In this document: positions 1 to 5,464 of the stretch, piece after piece | Numbering within the stretch: the first letter of the stretch is position 1 | How the letters are laid out: each line of letters begins with the position of its first letter | DNA from: Nocardioidaceae bacterium | GTDB lineage: Bacteria; Actinomycetota; Actinomycetes; Propionibacteriales; Nocardioidaceae | Assembly: GCA_013696365.1 (NCBI GenBank) | Contig: JACCYS010000304.1 | Coordinates: 1 to 7,552 of the forward strand | Length of the DNA: 7,552 bases | Direction of reading: 5' to 3' | Notes under the pieces: model-generated | Databases searched by the model: none | Seen by the model: only the letters and a program-made list of their open reading frames with translations | Told to the model about the DNA's origin: nothing | Position numbers and translations under genes: made by a program

Positions 1-516
1 CTCGACCGACTGGTGCGTGACATCCCCGATTTCCCGAAGACCGGGATCGTCTTCAAGGACATCTCGCCGCTGCTGGCCGACGCCGAAGGGCTCGCCACCA
101 CGGTGGCAGCGCTCGCCGAGATGGGGCGTCGGCTGGTGCCGGACGGGATCGACGCCGTCGTCGGCATTGAGGCTCGGGGGTTCATCTTCGCCGCCCCGGT
201 TGCGCTCGCACTGGGGGCCGGCTTCGTACCGGTCCGCAAGCCCGGGAAGCTCCCTGCGGCCACCCATGAGGTGTCGTACGCGCTGGAGTACGGCGAGGAG
301 ACACTGCAGATCCACCAAGATGGCCTGGTTGCGGGTCAGCGGGTGCTGGTCGTGGACGACGTGCTGGCCACCGGCGGCACCTTGCGAGCCACCGCCGAGC
401 TGGTGCAGCAGTGTGGCGCGCAGGTGAGCGGGGTGGCGATGCTCTTGGAGTTGTCATTCTTAGATGCTCGATCCCGCCTCGACGGGCTGAACGTCGAAGC
501 GCTCCGCGTGGTCTGA
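1..516 (+). CDS. apt: Adenine phosphoribosyltransferase, 3' part (5' end outside window)
   Basis: Apt converts adenine and PRPP to AMP and pyrophosphate in cytoplasmic purine salvage. The frame is open from base 1 (reads LDRLVRDIPDFPKTGIVFKD), and this is the normal start of the family fold, so the true start lies upstream. The GTG at 13 is probably internal. Seen, numbering from that GTG: the EARGFIF segment at about residues 53-59, VPVRKPGKLP near 72-81, and the PRPP-binding signature VLVVDDVLATGGT at 111-123 (nt 343-381) with its acidic pair and Thr-Gly-Gly loop. The frame ends with TGA at 514-516. Only about 15-20 N-terminal residues seem to be missing compared with E. coli Apt. It lies 50 nt upstream of relA in the same direction, an arrangement conserved in actinobacteria, so co-transcription is likely in addition to the internal promoter proposed below. 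Confidence 0.96.
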   Translation, partial: LDRLVRDIPDFPKTGIVFKDISPLLADAEGLATTVAALAEMGRRLVPDGIDAVVGIEARGFIFAAPVALALGAGFVPVRKPGKLPAATHEVSYALEYGEETLQIHQDGLVAGQRVLVVDDVLATGGTLRATAELVQQCGAQVSGVAMLLELSFLDARSRLDGLNVEALRVV

Positions 517-542
517 CCCAGCTGGGTAACCGGCCTTAGACT
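513..542 (+). promoter_or_regulatory. Candidate promoter of relA (-35 CTGACC, 18-nt spacer, -10 TAGACT)
   Basis: A -35-like CTGACC at 513-518 overlaps the apt stop codon. Eighteen bases later comes TAGACT (537-542), which fits the TANNNT -10 pattern of actinobacterial housekeeping sigma factors. The predicted transcript start near 549 would leave a leader of about 18 nt that includes the AGGAGG ribosome site. This would let relA be expressed independently of apt. It is a pattern match only. Confidence 0.4.
516..527. promoter_or_regulatory. 12-bp perfect palindrome in the relA promoter spacer
   Basis: ACCCAGCTGGGT at 516-527 is a perfect palindrome. It starts on the last base of the apt stop codon and sits between the candidate -35 and -10 of relA, a position suited to a dimeric repressor. 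As an RNA hairpin it would be a short stem with no loop and no U-tract, so it is unlikely to be a terminator. Its function is unknown and it could be chance. Confidence 0.3.
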
Positions 543-555
543 GGGCGTCTGCGTC

Positions 556-561
556 AGGAGG
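556..561 (+). promoter_or_regulatory. Shine-Dalgarno of relA, fixes the TTG start
   Basis: A full AGGAGG lies 5 nt before the TTG at 567-569. The next in-frame Met is codon 25 and has no comparable site, so the TTG is the best supported start. Confidence 0.8.
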
Positions 562-566
562 TCCAG

Positions 567-2897
567 TTGGCTGAGGACAGGTCGGTCGGCGTCGATGCGC
601 CGCCGGCAGTTGCCCCCGTTGCCACGTCCAGCGTGCGCATGCGGAATCGGATCGCGCGGTTGGGCAACCGCACGCAGCAGACCCACCCCGTGCTCGAGCC
701 GTTGCTGGCGATCGTGCGCAGCAACGATCCCCGTGCCGATCTGGCGTTGCTGGAACGCGCCTACACCACCGCAGAGCGCTGCCACCAGGGTCAGTGGCGC
801 AAGAGCGGCGACCCTTACATCACGCACCCACTAGCGGTCACCACCATCCTCGCCGAGCTTGGCATGACCGTGCCGACCCTGTGTGCCGCGCTGCTGCACG
901 ACACCATCGAGGACACCTCGTACACCCTCGCGCAGTTGCGCGATGACTTCGGCGGCGAGGTCGCGGCCCTGGTGGACGGCGTCACCAAGCTCGACAAGGT
1001 CAAGTACGGCGACTCCGCGCAGGCCGAGACCATCCGCAAGATGGTCGTTGCGATGAGCAAGGACATCCGCGTCCTGGTGATCAAGCTTTGCGACCGGCTG
1101 CACAACATGCGCACGCTGCGGCACGTCAAAGCCGAGACGCAGGAGCGCAAGGCCCGCGAGACGCTGGAGATCTTCGCCCCGCTGGCGCACCGGCTCGGCA
1201 TGAACACCATCAAGTGGGAGCTCGAGGACCTCGCCTTCTCGACGCTGCACCCGAAGGTGTACGACGAGATCGTGCGGCTCGTCGCCGACCGCGCCCCGGC
1301 ACGCGACGACTTTCTCTCCTCGGTTATCAACGGGGTCACAGACGACCTCAAGACAGCCAAGCTCCGGGCTACCGTCACCGGCAGGCCCAAGCACTACTAC
1401 TCCATCTACCAGAAGATGATCGTCCGCGGCCGCGACCTGGCCGACATCTACGACCTGGTGGGTATCCGCATCCTGGTTGAGTCGATGCGCGACTGCTACG
1501 CGGTGCTCGGGGTGTTGCATGCCCGCTGGAACCCGGTCAGCGGTCGCTTCAAGGACTACGTCGCGATGCCGAAGTTCAACATGTATCAGTCGTTGCACAC
1601 CACTGTTGTCGGTCCGCAGGGCAAGCCCGTCGAGTTGCAGATCCGCACCTACGCCATGCACCGTCGGGCGGAGTACGGGGTCGCCGCTCACTGGAAGTAC
1701 AAGGAGGATCTCAGCGACGCGGTTCAGCCGCCCGCTGCGCGCGCGGGGGCCCCGGCCGACGAACGGGACGGCGCGCAGGCCGAGATGGCCTGGCTGCGTC
1801 AGGTCATCGACTGGCAACAGGAGGCCGGTGACCCAGGGGACTTCCTCGACTCGCTGCGGTTCGAGATCAGTAGCGGTGAGGTCTACGTATTCACCCCACG
1901 CGGCGACGTCCAGTCGCTGCCCACAGGATCGACTCCGGTCGACTTCGCCTACGCGGTGCATACCGAGGTCGGTCACCGCTGCATCGGCGCGCGGGTCAAC
2001 AACCGCCTAGTGCCGTTGGAGAGCGTCCTGGACAACGGTGACGTGGTGGAGGTCTTCACGTCCAAGGCCGCGGGTGCCGGGCCGAGCCGAGACTGGCTGA
2101 ACTTTGTAGCCAGCCCGCGGGCGCGTACCAAGATCCGTCAGTGGTTCACCAAAGAGCGGCGGGAGGAGGCCATCGAGCAGGGCAAGGACTCCATCGCCCA
2201 GATGATGCGTCGCGAGGGGGTGCCACTGCAGCGGCTGTTGAGCCACGACACGCTGCAGACGATCGCTGAGGACCTGCATCTGAGTGATGTGTCGGCGTTG
2301 TATGCCGCCGTCGGTGAGGGCAATGTCGGTGCGCAGAACGTCGCCCGCAGAGTTATCGACCTGCACGGTGGCGACGCCGGCTCCGAGGAGGATCTCGCCG
2401 AGGCGATCGTGCCGACCGAGGTGGACCGCCGCCGTCGGGCGCTGCGCGGCGACCCCGGAGTCGTGGTGCGTGGCACCAGCGACGTGCTGGTCAAGTTGGC
2501 GCGTTGCTGCACGCCAGTGCCCGGGGACCAGATCGTCGGTTTCGTCACGCGTGGAGCGGGGGTATCGGTACACCGGGACGACTGTTCCAACGTTGCCAAC
2601 CTGCAGACCCAGTCTGAGCGGATCGTCGAGGTCGACTGGGCGCCGTCGGCACAGAGCCTGTTCCTCGTGGCGATCCAAGTCGAGGCGTTGGACCGGGCTC
2701 GGCTGCTGTCGGACATCACCCGGGTGCTGTCCGACCAGCACGTCAACATCCTTTCAGCGAATCTGCAGACCAGCCGGGACCGGATCGCCAAGAGCAAGTT
2801 CACCTTCGAGATGGGGGACCCCGCCCATCTCGATCACGTGCTTGCCGCGGTTCGGCTCATCGACGGTGTCTTCGACGTCTACCGCGTCACCCAATAG
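567..2897 (+). CDS. relA: Bifunctional (p)ppGpp synthetase/hydrolase (RelA/SpoT homologue, Rel)
   Basis: Ribosome-associated stringent-response enzyme that makes (p)ppGpp from ATP and GTP/GDP on amino-acid starvation and also degrades it. 776 aa, TTG start, the usual length for long RSH proteins. Hydrolase HD domain, about residues 60-215: H87, H111-D112, E115-D116 and the CDRLHN motif with D176 and N180 are all present, so hydrolysis should be active. Synthetase, about 270-385: RPKHYYSIYQKM at 273-284, RFKD at 327-330 (the RXKD form typical of bifunctional Rel, not the EXDD of RelA), YQSLHT 340-345, and ELQIR with H365. TGS domain about 437-497; helical region; zinc-finger/CC region with CC at 647-648, H669 and C673; ACT domain about 697-776. 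Its TAG stop lies at the outer edge of the left inverted repeat of the downstream insert. No intrinsic terminator is visible after it. Confidence 0.98.
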   Translation: MAEDRSVGVDAPPAVAPVATSSVRMRNRIARLGNRTQQTHPVLEPLLAIVRSNDPRADLALLERAYTTAERCHQGQWRKSGDPYITHPLAVTTILAELGMTVPTLCAALLHDTIEDTSYTLAQLRDDFGGEVAALVDGVTKLDKVKYGDSAQAETIRKMVVAMSKDIRVLVIKLCDRLHNMRTLRHVKAETQERKARETLEIFAPLAHRLGMNTIKWELEDLAFSTLHPKVYDEIVRLVADRAPARDDFLSSVINGVTDDLKTAKLRATVTGRPKHYYSIYQKMIVRGRDLADIYDLVGIRILVESMRDCYAVLGVLHARWNPVSGRFKDYVAMPKFNMYQSLHTTVVGPQGKPVELQIRTYAMHRRAEYGVAAHWKYKEDLSDAVQPPAARAGAPADERDGAQAEMAWLRQVIDWQQEAGDPGDFLDSLRFEISSGEVYVFTPRGDVQSLPTGSTPVDFAYAVHTEVGHRCIGARVNNRLVPLESVLDNGDVVEVFTSKAAGAGPSRDWLNFVASPRARTKIRQWFTKERREEAIEQGKDSIAQMMRREGVPLQRLLSHDTLQTIAEDLHLSDVSALYAAVGEGNVGAQNVARRVIDLHGGDAGSEEDLAEAIVPTEVDRRRRALRGDPGVVVRGTSDVLVKLARCCTPVPGDQIVGFVTRGAGVSVHRDDCSNVANLQTQSERIVEVDWAPSAQSLFLVAIQVEALDRARLLSDITRVLSDQHVNILSANLQTSRDRIAKSKFTFEMGDPAHLDHVLAAVRLIDGVFDVYRVTQ

Positions 2898-2937
2898 CCC
2901 GCGATCCGTCACTTCTGGTGTGCCGATCCGTCGCTTC
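2897..2937 (+). repeat. Left arm of the 41-nt imperfect inverted repeat
   Basis: Pairs with the reverse complement of 3938-3978 at 37 of 41 positions. The first 22 nt match perfectly; mismatches fall at 2919, 2925, 2926 and 2933. It starts on the last base of the relA TAG stop. It contains one full 22-nt unit at 2903-2924, with core TCCGTCACTTCTGG, and the start of a degenerate second copy at 2925 that runs over the stop codon of the enclosed gene. Confidence 0.85.
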
Positions 2938-2939
2938 GG

Positions 2940-3878
2940 TCACCAGCGGCGCGGCAAAACGGGCTCCATGCCGAGCAGGCGCCCCACCTCCGACTCCAGC
3001 CAAGGGTCGTGCCCCAGGACGTCTGACTTGTGGAGGATCATCAAGCGCCATCGCCGGACGTCGCGCAGCCAGGCGCGGCGACTCGTGTCCGCCCGCACGT
3101 CGGCACCATCCGAGTGGTCTAGGACACCGTCGTACTCACATCCGACAAGAACGTGCGGGTAGGCAATATCCAACCGGTATCGCCGCTGACCGTCGCGACC
3201 TAGTACCCAGTGCTGAGCCACCGGCCGTGGAAATCCCGCGTCCAGCAAGCGCAAACGGGTCCACGACTCGCCCGGTGACTCGGTGAGTGGCTCCACCCAC
3301 CGGGCGAGCTGTCGGGCCTGGACGATCCCGGGATAGCCCCGCAGTCCATCGATTCGATGCTGCAGACCGTCGGCCGACACGAAGCCTGCCTGCGCCAACG
3401 CGTCGGCGGACGACAGGGCGAAGGGGCGCCTCAGTCGTCGGAGCAGATCGACCGCCGTTCGCTCCGGGACGGTCGTTCGCAGGCCGTCTATTTCGGTCAC
3501 GTCGGCCGGCTCGATCGCCCCTTCAACGGTATGAACGCCGGCACGACGGCAACGACCGGTGCCATGCGGGACCACGCACTCCGGGGTGAGTACGAACCGC
3601 TCGGCCGGTTGGAACGCGTCGATGCCAAGCACCCACGCGGCAGATGTTCCGAACAGCACTGCTTTCGCTGGCATGACCAGGTGCAAGCTCGCTGCTCGCA
3701 GATCCCGCGAGTCGGGGACACCCTCGTCGACGTACACGGATTGGAGTACGCGGTGAAGCGCACCCCACCGCACTGCTTCCCGTAGCTCTGCGGCTCGCAG
3801 ACCGAGGTCAGCCGCCTGCGAGCGGGTGAACGGCCTACCTTCGTTGAAGTACGTCTGGGGCTTGGTCTCGGTGAGCAT
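2940..3878 (-). CDS. AbiEi-type winged-helix / DUF559-like (PD-(D/E)XK-fold) nuclease-domain protein
   Basis: 312 aa, ATG start at 3876-3878. Residues about 10-65 resemble the AbiEi_4 winged-helix domain common in actinobacterial proteins annotated as type IV antitoxins (FTRSQAADLGL followed by GALHRVLQSVYV). Residues about 66-150 form a middle region with FGTSAAWVLG and a TVPERTAVDLL segment. Residues about 200-290 look like DUF559, a Vsr-related restriction-endonuclease fold: E204 in PGESWTR, D237 in YRLDIAYP, E248 and D250 in CEYDG, and H255. These acidic residues are placed as in PD-(D/E)XK enzymes, so it may be a real nuclease; the substrate is unknown. It is tail-to-tail with relA and downstream of, and co-oriented with, the DUF349 gene. 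No AbiEii nucleotidyltransferase toxin is nearby, so an antitoxin role is doubtful. There is no Shine-Dalgarno before the ATG, so it may be leaderless. It is enclosed by inverted repeats. Confidence 0.85.
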   Translation of the reverse strand: MLTETKPQTYFNEGRPFTRSQAADLGLRAAELREAVRWGALHRVLQSVYVDEGVPDSRDLRAASLHLVMPAKAVLFGTSAAWVLGIDAFQPAERFVLTPECVVPHGTGRCRRAGVHTVEGAIEPADVTEIDGLRTTVPERTAVDLLRRLRRPFALSSADALAQAGFVSADGLQHRIDGLRGYPGIVQARQLARWVEPLTESPGESWTRLRLLDAGFPRPVAQHWVLGRDGQRRYRLDIAYPHVLVGCEYDGVLDHSDGADVRADTSRRAWLRDVRRWRLMILHKSDVLGHDPWLESEVGRLLGMEPVLPRRW

Positions 3879-3884
3879 CGCGGC

Positions 3885-3915
3885 AGTGTGGCGCGGTTCG
3901 GCCTCCGCCCGTCAA
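3885..3915 (-). promoter_or_regulatory. Weak candidate promoter of the AbiEi/DUF559 gene
   Basis: On the minus strand, TTGACG (3915-3910) is followed after 19 nt by CACACT (3890-3885), a partial match to the -10 pattern. The predicted start of transcription is close to the ATG at 3878, which fits a leaderless mRNA and the absence of a ribosome site. The spacing is slightly long and the -10 is imperfect, so support is modest. Confidence 0.3.
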
Positions 3916-3917
3916 AG

Positions 3918-3926
3918 TTGTCCACA
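3918..3926 (+). promoter_or_regulatory. DnaA-box-like 9-mer TTGTCCACA
   Basis: TTGTCCACA matches the DnaA box form preferred in GC-rich actinobacteria such as Streptomyces. It is a single copy just upstream of the candidate -35 of the AbiEi/DUF559 gene and inside the right end of the insert. A chance match in a window of this size is not improbable, and one box is not an origin. It could be a DnaA-regulated promoter element or an unrelated conserved upstream motif. Confidence 0.3.
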
Positions 3927-3937
3927 GGCTCACACTG

Positions 3938-3978
3938 GAAGTGACGGACGGGCACGCCAGAAGTGACGGATCGCGGGC
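3938..3978 (-). repeat. Right arm of the 41-nt imperfect inverted repeat
   Basis: Reverse complement of the left arm with 4 mismatches. Read on the minus strand, it holds one nearly identical 22-nt unit at 3972-3951 (21 of 22 matching the left copy). A second degenerate unit follows at 3950-3929, keeping TCCGTCACTTC and GTGTG (16 of 22). Its outer edge coincides with the third base of the DUF349 TAG stop (3980-3978), mirroring the left arm at relA. Confidence 0.85.
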
Positions 3979-5348
3979 TAGGGGGTGGGGGTGAAGTCGG
4001 CAAGGGCGAGGCGGGCCTGCTCGAGCCATGATTCCCGGGCCTCGATCGCATCCCGGGCCTCGGCCAGTCGCTTCGCGTCGCCGGCCGCCTCCGCGCGGTC
4101 CGCCTTGGTCCGCAGGTCCGTCAGCAGCGTCTCCAGCTGCTCGACCGTCGCCGCCGCGCGAGCGCGCGCCTCCGGGTTGTTGCGTCGCCAGCGGTCCTCC
4201 TCGGCCGCCCGCAAAGCGGACTCGACCGCCCGCATCCGGCCCTCCAGCTCACGCATCTGATCGCGCGGCACTTTTCCTGCCACCTCCCAGCGCTCGGCGA
4301 GCCCGCGAAAGGCGACCTTGGCACCCGCAAGGTCGGTGACCGGGACGAGGGCCTCGGCCTCTGCCAGCACGGCCCGCTTCACCTCGGCGTTCGCAGCAAA
4401 CTGCGAGTCGACCTCGGCGTTTGCAGCGTCTCGAGCGCTGAAAAACGTGTCCTGCGCGGTACGGAACCGCTTCCACAGCTCTTCCTCGTCGCGCCGGGCC
4501 GCCGACCCAGCGGCCTTCCACGCACCCATCAGGTCGCGGAAGCGACCGGCAGTGGCTCCCCAGTCGGTCGAGTCCGCGAACGTCTCCGCCTCCGCGGCGA
4601 GCTTCGCCTTGATCGCCCGTGACTCCTTGCGCTGTTCGTTCTGCTGCGCAAAGTGCTGTTTGCGCCGCCGGCTGTATGCCGAGCGGGCCGATGAGAAGCG
4701 GTGCCACAGGGCGTCGTCGGTGGGCTTGTCGATGCGTGTCTGCGACTTCCACGTGTCCATCAGCTCGCTGAGACGCTCCGCCCCCGCCCGCCAGTCGTTC
4801 GAGGTCGCCAAGGTCTCCGCCTCGGCGACGATGGCCTCCTTCGCCTGTCGGGCACGGTCCTGCTTGGCCTGGCGAGCCGCCCGGCGTTGGTCTTGTTGCT
4901 CGACCAGCACTGGGGTCAGCGCATCGAGGCGCTCCGCCAGTCGCTCGAGGTCGCCGACCGCCTGGGCGTCCACGATGGTGGAGCGCAGATGGGCCACGGC
5001 CGTACGCGCGTCGTCGGGCGCCAGTGCACCCTGACGGACCCGTCGCTCCAGCAGATCCACCTCGACCGCCAGCCCCTCGAATCGATGCACGTACAGCGTC
5101 AGGGCCTCCGCGGTATCTGCCCCAGGCCACTGGCCAACCCTCCGCTGGCTGCCGTCGCGACTGCGGACAAAGACCGTGCCGTCCGCGTCCACCCGCCCCC
5201 ATTTGCTGGCGTCTGCCACGTCCGCCGCTTTGCCGGGCCCTGGGTTGCCGGCCGCCGGTGGTCGCGGCAGGGGCGCGCCGGCGGGAGGTGGCCCAGGACG
5301 GGGTACTGCCCGCCCGGGTGCGGCGGAGTCCGGCGGCTGCTGCGCCAT
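3978..5348 (-). CDS. DUF349 repeat protein
   Basis: 456 aa cytoplasmic protein of unknown biochemical role. Residues 1-45 are Pro/Gly/Ala-rich and probably disordered. About 48-75 form a small domain (SKWGRVDADGTVFVRSRDG), followed by helical segments to about 150. Three DUF349 repeats follow at about 168-238, 241-315 and 321-392. Each has the pattern of a charged helix, a Leu-x-x-x-Trp segment (W200, W277, W354) and, in the first two, LWxRF (W215, W292). A final coiled-coil-like helix runs to the end (EQLETLLTDLRTKADRAEAAGD). There is no signal peptide or membrane segment. The ATG has a GAGGAG ribosome site 9 nt upstream. A DUF349 protein near relA is, as I recall, common in actinobacteria; here the gene sits where Mycobacterium has ppiB. 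Its TAG stop overlaps the right inverted repeat. Confidence 0.93.
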   Translation of the reverse strand: MAQQPPDSAAPGRAVPRPGPPPAGAPLPRPPAAGNPGPGKAADVADASKWGRVDADGTVFVRSRDGSQRRVGQWPGADTAEALTLYVHRFEGLAVEVDLLERRVRQGALAPDDARTAVAHLRSTIVDAQAVGDLERLAERLDALTPVLVEQQDQRRAARQAKQDRARQAKEAIVAEAETLATSNDWRAGAERLSELMDTWKSQTRIDKPTDDALWHRFSSARSAYSRRRKQHFAQQNEQRKESRAIKAKLAAEAETFADSTDWGATAGRFRDLMGAWKAAGSAARRDEEELWKRFRTAQDTFFSARDAANAEVDSQFAANAEVKRAVLAEAEALVPVTDLAGAKVAFRGLAERWEVAGKVPRDQMRELEGRMRAVESALRAAEEDRWRRNNPEARARAAATVEQLETLLTDLRTKADRAEAAGDAKRLAEARDAIEARESWLEQARLALADFTPTP

Positions 5349-5357
5349 CGGGGGTCA

Positions 5358-5363
5358 CTCCTC
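5358..5363 (-). promoter_or_regulatory. Shine-Dalgarno of the DUF349 gene
   Basis: GAGGAG on the minus strand lies 9 nt upstream of the ATG at 5348-5346. It favours this start over frame extensions farther upstream. Confidence 0.65.
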
Positions 5364-5408
5364 GTTGCCGGGACCCGGATTTGCCGAGCCTCGTAGTCGA
5401 TCCGCAGC

Positions 5409-5414
5409 AGTGTA
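5409..5414 (-). promoter_or_regulatory. Candidate -10 element (TACACT) for the DUF349 gene
   Basis: TACACT on the minus strand in the 116-nt divergent gap fits TANNNT and would give a leader of about 55 nt before the ATG. The only -35-like sequence, TCGACC (5440-5435), is 20 nt away, which is long. The leader also contains a short palindromic CCGGG-A-CCCGG at 5368-5378. Confidence 0.3.
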
Positions 5415-5451
5415 GGTGGCCGCTGCGGCGGGACGGTCGAGGTGCTGCCGT

Positions 5452-5457
5452 TAGGGT
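5452..5457 (+). promoter_or_regulatory. -10 element (TAGGGT) giving a leaderless MBL-hisS transcript
   Basis: TAGGGT ends 7 nt before the ATG at 5465, the spacing expected when transcription begins at the start codon itself. No Shine-Dalgarno is present in that gap. No convincing -35 is seen, which is common at such promoters. It probably drives both the MBL gene and hisS. Confidence 0.5.
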
Positions 5458-5464
5458 TACCACC

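Larger units (their letters stand above)
2897..3978. mobile_element. Possible mobile cassette: nuclease-like gene bounded by 41-nt inverted repeats
   Basis: The segment between relA and the DUF349 gene consists of one minus-strand gene and two arms that are reverse complements over 41 nt with 4 mismatches (my hand alignment). A TA dinucleotide abuts each outer edge (2895-2896 and 3979-3980). Because TA is self-complementary, this may be a 2-bp target duplication or just part of the repeat. There is no transposase, integrase or tRNA att site. The CDS nearly fills the interval: its stop is 2 nt inside the left arm, and its start is 59 nt inside the right arm. The neighbouring genes are core genes in their usual order, so the segment looks like an insertion between two convergent genes. 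That it is mobile is inference. Confidence 0.4.

Noticed and set aside
831..1976. Long minus-strand open frame (381 codons) opposite relA
   Set aside because: It is antisense to conserved Rel synthetase and hydrolase motifs, has no recognisable domain, and is a usual by-product of high-GC codon use.
2898..2939. Rho-independent terminator for relA
   Set aside because: The complementary sequence to the repeat core is about 1 kb away, not local, and there is no T-tract; no local stable hairpin is evident.
2940..3878. Complete type IV (AbiE) toxin-antitoxin pair
   Set aside because: No AbiEii nucleotidyltransferase gene is adjacent; both neighbours are core genes.
2903..3972. CRISPR array
   Set aside because: The 22-nt units are adjacent without spacers, only two per side, and inverted between sides.
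2897..3978. Ordinary insertion sequence
   Set aside because: The single enclosed gene shows no DDE, HUH or recombinase motifs; only an atypical cassette can be proposed.
5024..5464. N-terminal extension of the MBL protein by 147 codons
   Set aside because: The frame is open but antisense to the DUF349 gene and Pro/Arg-rich. The family begins at MLVAGFPAG, with a -10 element just upstream.
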